Shown here: in pieces, positions 1 to 8,500 of the stretch
How positions within the stretch are numbered: the stretch's first letter is position 1
Layout: every line of letters starts with the position of its first letter
Source of the DNA: Mycobacterium sp. IDR2000157661
GTDB lineage: Bacteria > Actinomycetota > Actinomycetes > Mycobacteriales > Mycobacteriaceae
Assembly: GCF_022317005.1 (NCBI RefSeq)
Contig: NZ_CP081006.1
Location: 4,216,001 to 4,280,000 of the forward strand
Direction: 5' to 3'
DNA: 64,000 nucleotides
Notes under the pieces: model-generated
The model's database searches: none
The model's input: only the letters and a program-made list of their open reading frames with translations
Told to the model about the DNA's origin: nothing
Made by a program: the position numbers and the translations under genes

Positions 1-607
1 TGGTGAGCATCCCCTTGTAGACGATGGTGCGGCTGGACAGGGAAGGGAAGTAGACGCCCTCGCGTTCGGCCCGTTTGCGCAGCGGGTAGACGGACCGGTC
101 GAGTTCCAGACCGCCGATGTCGCGAGTCGAGGTGACGAACATCTGCTCCATGTGTGGCATACAGCCGCGCGCAGCCTTGCCGAGGTCCGCGCCATCAGGG
201 TCCACCGGCAGCATCCGCCAGCCGAGGATCTGGAGGCCCTCATCGTCGGCGATGGCTTCAATGGCGTCACGGGCGGTCGCGCGGGCGTTGGAATCCGGCG
301 GCATGAAGCAGACTCCTGCGGCATACGTGTTTGTGCCGTCAAGTGCCTGCGGTGGGAGTTCGAAGTCGACTGTCCTGCGCAGCAATTCAGTGGGTAATTG
401 GATGAGGATGCCGGCACCGTCGCCGCTGTTCGTCTCGGCGCCCGCTGCTCCGCGGTGGTCGAGGTGCTCGAGTGCGGTCAACGCGTCGGAGACGACAGCG
501 TGAGATCGACGACCTTTGATATCGGCGACCATTGCGACGCCGCAGGAGTCCGACTCGTTGTCGGGATCGTAGAGTCCCTGGGGTTGGGGAAATGCCGAGA
601 AGAGCAT
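1..607 (-). CDS. gltB: Glutamate synthase large subunit, N-terminal part (runs off the window)
   Basis: This is the first ~202 codons of the NADPH-dependent glutamate synthase alpha subunit, which makes two glutamates from glutamine and 2-oxoglutarate. The start MLFSAFPQPQGLYDP is followed by ESDSCGVAMVADIKGRRSH. In this family a short propeptide is removed so that the cysteine (here Cys22) becomes the N-terminal nucleophile of the glutaminase domain. HRGAAGAETNSGDGAGIL is the conserved substrate-binding stretch. The reading frame is open to the window edge. The partner gltD should lie outside the window. Identity is clear from the motifs; the rest of the protein cannot be judged. Confidence 0.95.
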   Translation of the reverse strand, partial: MLFSAFPQPQGLYDPDNESDSCGVAMVADIKGRRSHAVVSDALTALEHLDHRGAAGAETNSGDGAGILIQLPTELLRRTVDFELPPQALDGTNTYAAGVCFMPPDSNARATARDAIEAIADDEGLQILGWRMLPVDPDGADLGKAARGCMPHMEQMFVTSTRDIGGLELDRSVYPLRKRAEREGVYFPSLSSRTIVYKGMLT

Positions 608-691
608 CGCGGGCACCTTCGCAGTCCGGGAGAAATGCATGTCCGGGGACTGCAGCGGCCCTCACGGGAGTCTATCAGCGCAACCGGCTGC

Positions 692-1102
692 TCACCCGTC
701 GAGAACCGTCGGGACCAGCGGAAACCCGGGCAGGTTGCGCGCGACCGACCAGGCGAGGATGGCGGTGATCACCACGGCGATCGCCGGCGCGTTCATCAGG
801 ACTTTGCCTTGTCGCCACCGCACCAGACACCACGTGAACAACAGCGGTAGACCGACGAGAAGGAAGACGTTGTCGGAGACGGCGGCGGCGAGGTCACCGT
901 TCAGGACGTCGTGCGTCATGCGAAGACCACCGCAGCCTGGGCAGTACAAATCGGTCAGGGCGTAGAACGGACACGCTGGAAAAAGGAATGCGGGGCTGTG
1001 AGGGTCACCGAACCCGACATAGGCAAGAGCGCCCGTCAACAGGGCGCCCGTCCCCAGTGCGCCGTAGAGCCGTTTGCGGCCGGTGTCGACGCTAGGTGCC
1101 AT
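692..1102 (-). CDS. DUF2752 membrane protein (Rv1616-like)
   Basis: A 136-residue protein with three likely membrane helices (about residues 12-32, 79-97 and 104-120). Between the first two lies the DUF2752 signature: CPFYALTDLYCPGCGGLRMTHD, a CP..T..YCPGCG..R cysteine pattern that may bind metal. The function of the family is not established. The start overlaps the 3' end of the preceding TM2-domain gene by 11 bp, so the two are probably co-translated. The same pair sits next to lgt in M. tuberculosis (Rv1615-Rv1616). Confidence 0.8.
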   Translation of the reverse strand: MAPSVDTGRKRLYGALGTGALLTGALAYVGFGDPHSPAFLFPACPFYALTDLYCPGCGGLRMTHDVLNGDLAAAVSDNVFLLVGLPLLFTWCLVRWRQGKVLMNAPAIAVVITAILAWSVARNLPGFPLVPTVLDG

Positions 1103-1508
1103 CGCGCAGCGGCAGCCCCTGCGGGTCGCGGACCTTGTCGGTGAAGATCAGGACAGCGTCGATGATGCCCCAGATGATGGCGCCGATGCCGCAGGTGATC
1201 AGACCGACGACGAGTTGCGCGATGCCAAGACCGGTGTAGCCGAGGTACATGCGGCCGATGCCGACCAGCCCGAACAGACCGATCAACTGCAGTAGCCCCG
1301 CGACGACTTTCGACTTCTCCGAGAGCGGCTCGCCTGTCATGGGATGACGACCATACGGCGCGCTCGGATCGACGTACTGCGGGTATGCGCCCGGCGGCGG
1401 GCCGTACTGACCGGGTGGCGGTGAGTACTGCGGCTGGTATTGCGGCTGCTGCGGGGGCGGCGGAGGCGTGCTGCCGTGCTCGCTGCCTCCGAACTGCGGC
1501 TCAGTCAT
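1092..1508 (-). CDS. TM2-domain membrane protein with Pro/Gln/Tyr-rich N-terminus (Rv1615-like)
   Basis: About 138 residues. The first ~60 are low complexity (Pro, Gln, Tyr, Gly), as is common in mycobacterial membrane proteins with a cytoplasmic proline-rich tail. They are followed by PLSEKSKVVAGLL and two transmembrane hairpin segments carrying the TM2 pattern (IGRMYLGYTGLGIAQLVVG, then IIWGIIDAVLIFTD). I chose the ATG giving MTEPQFGG; an in-frame ATG four codons upstream (1520) is also possible. Biochemical role unknown. Confidence 0.75.
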   Translation of the reverse strand: MTEPQFGGSEHGSTPPPPPQQPQYQPQYSPPPGQYGPPPGAYPQYVDPSAPYGRHPMTGEPLSEKSKVVAGLLQLIGLFGLVGIGRMYLGYTGLGIAQLVVGLITCGIGAIIWGIIDAVLIFTDKVRDPQGLPLRDGT

Positions 1509-1573
1509 GGCGTCCAGCATGCCATGCCGTGCTGTGCCGGGTAAGTAGGGAAAACCCGCCTGTTACGGCGTGC

Positions 1574-3001
1574 TCAGAAGGGTGGTGGTTCGTAGGTGGC
1601 GGCGAGCCAGGCTTGGTATTGGCGTTCGTGTTCGGCGTCGAGTTCGAGGCGTTGGCGGCGTTCGGCGGTGATGCGGTCGCGGCGGTCTTGGTCGCGGGTC
1701 TGGGTGCGCCGCGGAATCAAGGCGGTGCGGTCGGTGTCGGGGTCGAGGGTGTGCGGCGGTAGGTTCAGCTCGCCGGTGGGCTGGGCGAGGGTGGGGTACA
1801 TCGCCGCGCCGTGGGCCTCGCATCGGTAGAGGTGTCCGGTCGGGGATGTCAGCAACACGGTCCCGTCGGGTAGCTGCTGTTCGCTCCAGCCGGGAACGAA
1901 CGTCTTGACCAAGTGGTGAATCCGGCAGTAGCACTTGGTGTTCGACGGATGGGTCGGCCCGTAGGGCCACGGTGTGGTGTGGTCGATGTCGGATGTACGG
2001 GCCGGTTTGTCACAGCCGGGCCAGCGACATGTCAGATCCCGCCACTGCACGAACTCCTTGAGCGTGGCCGAGGGCCGATACCCCGCATCGGCGGCGCCGT
2101 CAGCCCGGGGCGCCGTCAGCGGCTTGAGGTCGGCGGTCTCGGCGATGGAGCGTACCGACTCGGCCGGCAGCACCCCGAAACCGGGCAGATATCCCGGGGT
2201 GTCGCTGGTGCCCTCGACGGTGGCCTGCTCGGCCAGCAGGTGGATCACCGCGCTGGCCGCATCGGCACGCACCGCGGCCGCCGGGCAGTCCTCGCGCCCG
2301 CATCGGCACACCAGGGCGGCCTGGCCGCGCGCCAGCGCGCCACTGGCATCGGCGCGGCGCTGCTCTTTGGTGCGCGGGTCGTGCTGGCACACCGTGGCCG
2401 CCAACGCATCCAACCGCTGGCTAAGCGCCGCGCCGTCCTCGGCGCGGATGTGGCCGTTGATCCAGGCCATGCCGGCGGTGTCGCTGGGATAGATGTCGAG
2501 GTGGCGGCACTCGTCGACCTTGGGTGGGATGCGTACCGCGGCCGGGTCGACGCTGGCCACGATCCGGTCGATGCGATCGCGCAGCTTGGGCTCCGACAGT
2601 TTCATCCACCGGGTCACACTGGCTGCCAGCGCCGCATCGACGCGGGCGATGACGTCGTCTTCGACGTTCTCGGTGCGCGCAATGATCGCCGCCAGCATCC
2701 GGTAATCGATCAACCCGCTGCGCAGCACCTTGCCCACCCTCGGCAATCGTTGGCGCAGCGTGGCCGCCGTCGTGACCTGGCTCAGCGCGCGGTGGTAGCT
2801 GATGTTCTGGATCGGTGAGATCTCTGCAGCCGTCGCAACGTGGGCGTCGGTGGCAAAGAACCGGGCCTCCAACAACTGCTGCTCGCGGCGGGCGAACAGC
2901 TCCCCGATCAAGTCCAGCCGCCGACCCATCGCCGCACACTCCTCACGGCTTTCCTCACCGATCAAGTCGATGAGCTCCGCATCAGTGGGCGAATCGAACA
3001 T
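1574..3001 (-). CDS. DUF222/HNH endonuclease of the 13E12 repeat family
   Basis: A 475-residue protein. The DUF222 region covers roughly residues 10-320. The C-terminal HNH motif reads WRDLTCRWPGCDKPARTSDIDH followed by NTKCYCRIHHLVKTF, giving the paired cysteines and histidines of an HNH zinc/metal site. The start MFDSPTDAELIDLIGE is typical of the family and follows a GAAAG stretch; an ATG 11 codons upstream (3034) is less likely. 13E12 proteins are multicopy in mycobacteria and in M. tuberculosis belong to REP13E12 elements. Here the gene sits between lgt and the Rv1615-like gene, which are adjacent in M. tuberculosis, so it is probably an insertion. I see no flanking direct repeats that prove this. 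Confidence 0.85.
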   Translation of the reverse strand: MFDSPTDAELIDLIGEESREECAAMGRRLDLIGELFARREQQLLEARFFATDAHVATAAEISPIQNISYHRALSQVTTAATLRQRLPRVGKVLRSGLIDYRMLAAIIARTENVEDDVIARVDAALAASVTRWMKLSEPKLRDRIDRIVASVDPAAVRIPPKVDECRHLDIYPSDTAGMAWINGHIRAEDGAALSQRLDALAATVCQHDPRTKEQRRADASGALARGQAALVCRCGREDCPAAAVRADAASAVIHLLAEQATVEGTSDTPGYLPGFGVLPAESVRSIAETADLKPLTAPRADGAADAGYRPSATLKEFVQWRDLTCRWPGCDKPARTSDIDHTTPWPYGPTHPSNTKCYCRIHHLVKTFVPGWSEQQLPDGTVLLTSPTGHLYRCEAHGAAMYPTLAQPTGELNLPPHTLDPDTDRTALIPRRTQTRDQDRRDRITAERRQRLELDAEHERQYQAWLAATYEPPPF

Positions 3002-3075
3002 ACTTTCGATTATGCCACCCGCCGCCGACGGCACCCAGCGGTTGGCTTCGCCTCCTGTGGATGACCGAGAACGGT

Positions 3076-5556
3076 TCAGCGGCGACGTCGAAATAGGCGG
3101 CGCAGTCGACCACCCGGTTCGCGGGCGGGCTGGCCGCTGGTCGCTTTGCGCGAGGCCGAGGAATCGCCCACGCCTCGGTCCTCTGCGGTGCGAGGCTCGC
3201 TGGCGTCGGCTTCGCCTTCGACCGCGCCCACACCACCGACGGTGTCATCGGACTCGCCGGGCTGGTCGGTGTCCGCCTCAGCTTGGGCGTCGGCGGCGGC
3301 CGCGGCGGCGTCGGCTTCGCGTTCGACGGCGGCTTCGTGGGCCTCCGGTGCATCGGCTAGGGCTTCGGCGGCATCAGCACCTTCGACCGCGCCCACACCA
3401 CCGACAGTGTCATCGGACTCGCCGGGCTCGTCGGTGTCCGCCTCAGCTTGGGCGTCGGCGGCGGCCGCGGCGGCGTCGGCTTCGCCTTCAACGGCCGCTT
3501 CGTGGGCCTCCGGTGCAGCGGCCAGGGCTTCGGCGGCATCAGCACCTTCGACCGCGCCCACACCACCGACAGTGTCCTCGGACTCGCCGGGCTCGTCGGT
3601 GTCCGCCTCAGCGTCGGCTTCGGCGGCATCGCCGACTTGGTCGGTGTCCGCCTCAGCGGTGGCTTCGGCGGCATCGGCCAGCACGTCGGCAAGCTCGTCG
3701 TCGCCCGTTTCACCCTCTTCTGGCTCGGCTACCTCGGCGGCGTCGGCTTCGCCTTCAACGGCCGCTTCGTGGGCCTCCGGTGCATCGGCCAGGGCTTCGG
3801 CGGCATCAGTACCTTCGACCGCGCCCACACCACCGACAGTGTCCTCGGACTCGCCGGGCTCGTCGGTGTCCGCCTCAGCGTCGGCGTCGGCGGCATCGCC
3901 AGGCTCGTCGGTGTCCGCCTCAGCGGTGGCTTCGGCGGCATCGGCCAGCACGTCGGCAAGCTCGTCGTCGCCCGTTTCACCCTCTTCTGGCTCGGCTACC
4001 TCGGCGGCGTCGGCTTCGCCTTCGACGGCCGCTTCGTGGGCCTCCGGTGCATCGGCTAGGGCTTCGGCGGCATCAGTACCTTCGACCGCGCCCACACCAC
4101 CGACAGTGTCATCGGACTCGCCGGGCTCGTCGGTGTCCGCCTCAGCGGTGGCTTCGGCGGCCTCGGCCAGCACGTCGGCAAGCTCGTCGTCGCCCGTTTC
4201 ACCCTCTTCTGGCTCGGCGGCCTCGGCCTCGGCATCGGCCGCCTCCCCTGCCGCCGCGAACTCTTCGGCCTCTTGGATGTCCTCGTCCGGCGCCTCGGCG
4301 ACTTCCCGGGCAAGATCCTCAGCCTCCGCTACCGCCTCGGCCGCCGGTTCTTCGTCACCCTCAGCGGCGAACTCCTCCGCCTCGGCCACCGAATCGGCGG
4401 GGATACCGGCCACGTCGGCACCGAGTGCCTCCGCCGAAGCATCTTCGGATTCGGCGCGATCGCTGGATTCAGCGAACTCGGCTGCCTCGACGATGTCCTC
4501 GTCCGGTGCCTCGGCGACATCGGCGGTGAGGGCCTCGGCCTCGGCGGCCGCTTCGGATCTGCCGGCATCGTCCTTCGATTCGGCCTCTTCCTCTTCGGAC
4601 GCCACCTTCGCCGCGGCGACCACACCGGAAGGCGCCGCGACGGTCGCAAAGCTCTGGGTCAGCTCTTCGACTGTCGACCGCTCCGCAACCTCGGCGTTGC
4701 CCTTGAGCGTCGCCGGGTCTTCGCGGCCTTTCGGAGCGGCCATGATGTACACGACCGCTCCGATGAAGACGAACGTCGAAGTGAAGGAGTTGATTCGGAC
4801 ACCATCGATAAGGGTCGCGTCGTCAACCCGTAGTAGTTCGATCCAGAACCGGCCCAGGCAGTAGCCGGCGACGTAGAGCGCGAACAACCGTCCGTGGCCG
4901 AACTTGAATCGACGGTCGACGTAGATCAGGACGGCGAACACCACCAGGTTCCACAACAATTCGTAGAGGAATGTCGGGTGAACCGTGTTGAGGACCTCGC
5001 CGGTCGAGATGCCGTTCAGATTGTCGATGGCACCCGACGCATCCCGGCGCTCGTAGATCTCGAGCGCCCAGGGCAGGTTCGTGGGTGCACCGAACAGCTC
5101 TTGGTTGAAGTAATTGCCGAGGCGTCCGATCGCCTGCGCGAGAATGATTCCCGGTGCAATGGCATCGCCGAATGCCGGCAGCGGGATCCCCCGCCGTCGG
5201 CAGGCGATCCAGGCGCCGACACCACCGAGGGCGACGGCGCCCCAAATTCCAAGACCACCGTCCCAGATCCGGATCACGCCGGCCAGACCGGCGCCACCCT
5301 CACCGAAGTAGCGCCACCAGTCGGTCATCACGTGGTACAGACGGCCGCCGATGAGACCGAACGGCACGGCCCACAACGCGATGTCGTAGATGACGCCGCG
5401 CTCGCCGCCGCGGGCCTCCCACCGTCGATCCCCGATGACCAATGCCGCGATTATCCCGATGATGATGAACACGGCATACGCGCGAATAGGTACCGGGCCG
5501 ATCTCCCATACGCCCTGAGGCGGACTGGGAATGGCCGCCAGGAAAGTCGTCGTCAC
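3076..5556 (-). CDS. lgt: Prolipoprotein diacylglyceryl transferase with long acidic repeat tail
   Basis: Lgt transfers diacylglycerol from phosphatidylglycerol to the lipobox cysteine of prelipoproteins. Residues 1 to about 280 are the complete multi-helix membrane enzyme. Visible motifs are GLIGGRLYHVMTDW, IRIWDGGLGIWGA and the family signature AIGRLGNYFNQELFGAPTNLPW, followed by HPTFLYELLWN and the C-terminal Arg-containing GRFWIELLRVDD. The remaining ~540 residues are Ala/Glu/Asp-rich tandem repeats ending in a strongly basic RLRRLFRRRR tail. At 826 aa it is about three times the usual bacterial Lgt length. The GTG start overlaps the trpA stop (GTGA), as expected for the last gene of the trp-lgt operon. 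Confidence 0.95.
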   Translation of the reverse strand: MTTTFLAAIPSPPQGVWEIGPVPIRAYAVFIIIGIIAALVIGDRRWEARGGERGVIYDIALWAVPFGLIGGRLYHVMTDWWRYFGEGGAGLAGVIRIWDGGLGIWGAVALGGVGAWIACRRRGIPLPAFGDAIAPGIILAQAIGRLGNYFNQELFGAPTNLPWALEIYERRDASGAIDNLNGISTGEVLNTVHPTFLYELLWNLVVFAVLIYVDRRFKFGHGRLFALYVAGYCLGRFWIELLRVDDATLIDGVRINSFTSTFVFIGAVVYIMAAPKGREDPATLKGNAEVAERSTVEELTQSFATVAAPSGVVAAAKVASEEEEAESKDDAGRSEAAAEAEALTADVAEAPDEDIVEAAEFAESSDRAESEDASAEALGADVAGIPADSVAEAEEFAAEGDEEPAAEAVAEAEDLAREVAEAPDEDIQEAEEFAAAGEAADAEAEAAEPEEGETGDDELADVLAEAAEATAEADTDEPGESDDTVGGVGAVEGTDAAEALADAPEAHEAAVEGEADAAEVAEPEEGETGDDELADVLADAAEATAEADTDEPGDAADADAEADTDEPGESEDTVGGVGAVEGTDAAEALADAPEAHEAAVEGEADAAEVAEPEEGETGDDELADVLADAAEATAEADTDQVGDAAEADAEADTDEPGESEDTVGGVGAVEGADAAEALAAAPEAHEAAVEGEADAAAAAADAQAEADTDEPGESDDTVGGVGAVEGADAAEALADAPEAHEAAVEREADAAAAAADAQAEADTDQPGESDDTVGGVGAVEGEADASEPRTAEDRGVGDSSASRKATSGQPAREPGGRLRRLFRRRR
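3165..4240. repeat. Tandem repeats in the 3' half of lgt (two unit sizes, 165 and 267 bp)
   Basis: A marker segment encoding DTVGGVGAVEG occurs five times. Taking the same 10-base string on the plus strand (CACCACCGAC), the copies end at 3240, 3405, 3570, 3837 and 4104. The spacings are therefore 165, 165, 267 and 267 bp, all multiples of three. The longer unit additionally encodes EPEEGETGDDELADVL. Near-identity between units at DNA level indicates recent duplication or unequal recombination without loss of frame. Confidence 0.85.
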
Positions 5557-6350
5557 GCAGTGATCCTCTGCCGGACACCGTCAGCAAGTTCAGCGGCCAG
5601 CGCGCCGACCGCGTCGACGCCGTCCCTCAACGCCGAGACCAGGGCCGAACCCACGATGACCCCGTCGGCGTAGGCCGCGATCTCGGTCGCCTGCTCGCGA
5701 GACCGGACGCCCAGACCGACGCCGACCGGAATATCCGACACCGCTTTCACCCGGCTCACCAGTTCGGGGGCGGCCGTCGACACCGCGTCGCGCGCACCGG
5801 TCACGCCCATCGTCGATGCGGCGTAGACGAAGCCGCGCGAGGCCTGAACGGTGGCCGCTAACCGTTCCGGCGTCGACGACGGCGCCACCAGAAAGATCCG
5901 GTCCAGGTCGTGCGTTTCGGAGGCGGCCAGCCACTCCGACGCCTCGTCGGGAATCAAGTCGGGAGTGATCACGCCAAGGCCACCGGCCGCAGCGAGGTCA
6001 CGTGCGAAAGTGTCGATTCCCCAACGCAATACAGGATTCCAATACGTCATCACCACGGCGCGGCCGCCGGCGTTACTGATGGCTTCCACCGCCTTCAGCG
6101 CGTCACGCACTCGCACTCCCCCGCGCAGCGCCACTTCGGTCGCCGCTGCGATAACGGGGCCGTCCATACCTGGATCGGAGTAAGCGATCCCGACCTCGAC
6201 GAGGTCACATCCGTTCTCGACCAGCGTCGTCATCGCCGCAATGGACGTCGCCACATCCGGAAAACCGGTCGGCAGGTATCCGATCAGGGCGCTGCGGTCC
6301 TCGCGGCGGCACACGTCGAACATCGACGCCAGGCGACTCTCGCGGCTCAT
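5553..6350 (-). CDS. trpA: Tryptophan synthase alpha chain
   Basis: The alpha subunit cleaves indole-3-glycerol phosphate to indole and glyceraldehyde 3-phosphate and channels indole to TrpB. It is 265 residues with the (beta/alpha)8 fold. The catalytic region reads CDLVEVGIAYSDPGMDGPVI, containing the general-acid Glu and Asp of the family. GVTGARDAVS and VGVGLGVRSREQA form the phosphate-binding part. I chose the ATG (MSRESRLASMF) that overlaps the trpB stop as ATGA; a start nine codons upstream would overlap trpB more deeply. It ends in a GTGA overlap with lgt. Confidence 0.97.
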   Translation of the reverse strand: MSRESRLASMFDVCRREDRSALIGYLPTGFPDVATSIAAMTTLVENGCDLVEVGIAYSDPGMDGPVIAAATEVALRGGVRVRDALKAVEAISNAGGRAVVMTYWNPVLRWGIDTFARDLAAAGGLGVITPDLIPDEASEWLAASETHDLDRIFLVAPSSTPERLAATVQASRGFVYAASTMGVTGARDAVSTAAPELVSRVKAVSDIPVGVGLGVRSREQATEIAAYADGVIVGSALVSALRDGVDAVGALAAELADGVRQRITA

Positions 6351-7606
6351 GGCGCACCGTCCAGCAAGCCGAACCACTTCGCCGCAGTTTCCACGTCCTT
6401 ATCACCGCGGCCGGAGAGATTGACCAGGATGATTGCGCCGCTTCCGAGTTCCCGGCCCAGCTGCAAGGCGCCGGCGATGGCGTGGGCGGATTCGATCGCC
6501 GGGATGATCCCCTCGGCGCGGCTGAGCAGCGAAAAGGCCTCCATGGCTTCGGTGTCGGTGATCGGCCGGTACTGCGCGCGGCCGATGTCCTTGAGGAACG
6601 CATGCTCGGGACCGACGCCAGGATAGTCCAGGCCGGCGGAGATCGAGTGCGATTCGATGGTCTGTCCGTCTTCATCCTGCAACAGGTAGGAGAACGACCC
6701 CTGGAACGCGCCGGGCGACCCACCGGTGAAAGTCGCTGCGTGACGGCCGGTTTCGACACCATCGCCCGCCGCCTCGTAGCCGATCAGCCGCACGTTCGGG
6801 TCGTCGATGAAGGCATGGAAGATGCCGATCGCATTGGATCCCCCGCCCACGCATGCGGTGACCGCGTCCGGCAGTCGACCCGCCTGCGCCTGAATCTGCG
6901 CGCGCGCCTCGAGACCGATCACCCGCTGGAAATCACGCACCATCGTTGGAAAGGGGTGCGGGCCTGCGGCGGTGCCGAAGCAGTAGTAGGTGGTGTCGGC
7001 GTTGGTGACCCAATCGCGGAAGGCTTCGTTGATCGCGTCCTTCAACGTCTTGGATCCGGACTCCACGGACACCACTGTCGCGCCGAGCAACCGCATCCTG
7101 GCGACGTTAAGCGCCTGCCGGGCGGTGTCGACCGCGCCCATGTAGACGATGCACTCCAAGCCGAGGAGCGCGCATGCCGTCGCGGTCGCGACGCCGTGCT
7201 GGCCTGCGCCGGTCTCGGCGATCACCCGGGTCTTGCCCATCTGCCGGGCCAGCAACGCCTGCCCCAGCACGTTGTTGATCTTGTGAGAACCGGTGTGGTT
7301 GAGGTCTTCCCGCTTCAAGAAGATCCGCGCGCCGCCTGCGTGCGTGGACAACCGCTCCGCTTCGTACAGCGGGGACGGCCGCCCGCTGTAGTGGCGCTGA
7401 AGGCGGTCGAGTTCGTCGAGGAATTCCTGGTCGCCGCGGGCCTTCTCGTACGCGGCGGTGACCTCCTCGATGACGGCCATCAACGCTTCGGCGACGAACC
7501 GTCCGCCGTAGACACCGAAATGTCCGCGCTCGTCGGGATCGTGCAGGGTCGGCTCCGCTACGGCCGCGCTGGAACGGGGCAACTCGGGGCCGGTCAGGTC
7601 AGCCAC
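6347..7606 (-). CDS. trpB: Tryptophan synthase beta chain
   Basis: The PLP enzyme that condenses indole with serine to tryptophan; 419 residues. The PLP-lysine motif is HTGSHKINNVLGQALLA. The monovalent cation/phosphate loop CVGGGSNAIGIFHAF and the late SAGLDYPGVGPEH motif are intact. The open frame extends about 60 codons further upstream inside trpC. I chose the GTG (VADLTGPELP) two bases after the trpC stop, which fits the length of the M. tuberculosis protein and the tight operon. The stop overlaps the trpA start (ATGA). Confidence 0.97.
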   Translation of the reverse strand: MADLTGPELPRSSAAVAEPTLHDPDERGHFGVYGGRFVAEALMAVIEEVTAAYEKARGDQEFLDELDRLQRHYSGRPSPLYEAERLSTHAGGARIFLKREDLNHTGSHKINNVLGQALLARQMGKTRVIAETGAGQHGVATATACALLGLECIVYMGAVDTARQALNVARMRLLGATVVSVESGSKTLKDAINEAFRDWVTNADTTYYCFGTAAGPHPFPTMVRDFQRVIGLEARAQIQAQAGRLPDAVTACVGGGSNAIGIFHAFIDDPNVRLIGYEAAGDGVETGRHAATFTGGSPGAFQGSFSYLLQDEDGQTIESHSISAGLDYPGVGPEHAFLKDIGRAQYRPITDTEAMEAFSLLSRAEGIIPAIESAHAIAGALQLGRELGSGAIILVNLSGRGDKDVETAAKWFGLLDGAP

Positions 7607-7607
7607 T

Positions 7608-8426
7608 TCAGCGCGCGGGTTTGGGGCAGGACGGATGCGTTCCTGCAGTGACGAGATCGGCAACGGCGGTGCGGGGATCACCGCTGGTGACCAGTCCCTC
7701 CCCCACGAGCACCGCGTCGGCACCCGCACCGGCATAGGCCAGCAGGTCGGCGGTGCCACGCACACCCGACTCCGCGATGCGGATGACATCGGTGGGCAGT
7801 CCGGGCGCGATGCGCGCGAAGCAGTCCCGGTCGACGTCGAGTGTCTTGAGATCGCGGGCGTTCACCCCGATCACGGTGGCACCGGCCGACAAAGCGCGGT
7901 CAGCCTCCTCCTCGGTGTGCACTTCGACCAGTGCGGTCATGCCCAGCGATTCGGTCCGTTCCAGAAGCGACTCCAGCACCGGCTGCTCCAGTGCTGCGAC
8001 GATGAGCAGCAGCATGTCGGCGCCGTGCGCGCGGGCCTCGTGAATCTGATATGGCCGGATGATGAAGTCTTTGCGCAGCACCGGGATTCGCACCGCCTTG
8101 CGCACAGCGTCGAGGTCGTCGAGCGAGCCGTTGAAGCGCCGCCGCTCGGTCAGCACGCTGATGACGCGTGCGCCGCCGCTCTCGTATGCCTGGGCCAGCT
8201 TCGCCGGATCGGAGATCTGCGCCAGCGCACCGCGCGACGGGCTGGCACGCTTCACCTCGGCGATCACGGCGATACCCGGTGCGCGCAGTGCGGCCATCAC
8301 GTTCAACGGCGGCACCGCATCCTTGGCTTTCGCCTTGATCTCGGCCAACGGGATGGCGGCCTCGCGGGCAGCGACGTCGGCACGGACTCCCTCGATGATC
8401 GAGTCGAGTACGGTTGCCGAACTCAT
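7608..8426 (-). CDS. trpC: Indole-3-glycerol-phosphate synthase
   Basis: Converts carboxyphenylaminodeoxyribulose phosphate to indole-3-glycerol phosphate, the step before TrpAB. It is 272 residues, a single-domain TrpC. Key motifs are VIAEVKRASPSRG (catalytic Lys), VLRKDFIIRPYQIHEARAHGAD, ALVEVHTEEE, IGVNARDLKT and IAESGVRG. The ATG of MSSATVLDSI follows AAGGGA at a plausible ribosome-binding distance. A 74-bp spacer separates it from trpX, the only real gap in the trp operon; I see no clear structure in that spacer. Confidence 0.97.
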   Translation of the reverse strand: MSSATVLDSIIEGVRADVAAREAAIPLAEIKAKAKDAVPPLNVMAALRAPGIAVIAEVKRASPSRGALAQISDPAKLAQAYESGGARVISVLTERRRFNGSLDDLDAVRKAVRIPVLRKDFIIRPYQIHEARAHGADMLLLIVAALEQPVLESLLERTESLGMTALVEVHTEEEADRALSAGATVIGVNARDLKTLDVDRDCFARIAPGLPTDVIRIAESGVRGTADLLAYAGAGADAVLVGEGLVTSGDPRTAVADLVTAGTHPSCPKPAR

Positions 8427-8500
8427 GACTGCCGATTCCCTTCCCCCGGTAGCGCCCAATGATCTGCAAGGAAGGGTAACCGCCACCGCAGCAACTCCGA

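Noticed and set aside
2802..4864. Long plus-strand open frames (575 and 572 codons) opposite lgt, rich in Arg/Pro or Ser/Ala
   Set aside because: They mirror the lgt repeats in high-GC DNA; composition is a simple codon echo and no start signals or domains are present, while lgt is certain on the other strand.
8427..8500. Search for the dispersed 22-bp core in the trpX-trpC gap
   Set aside because: No match; the gap contains only unstructured sequence and the trpC ribosome-binding region.
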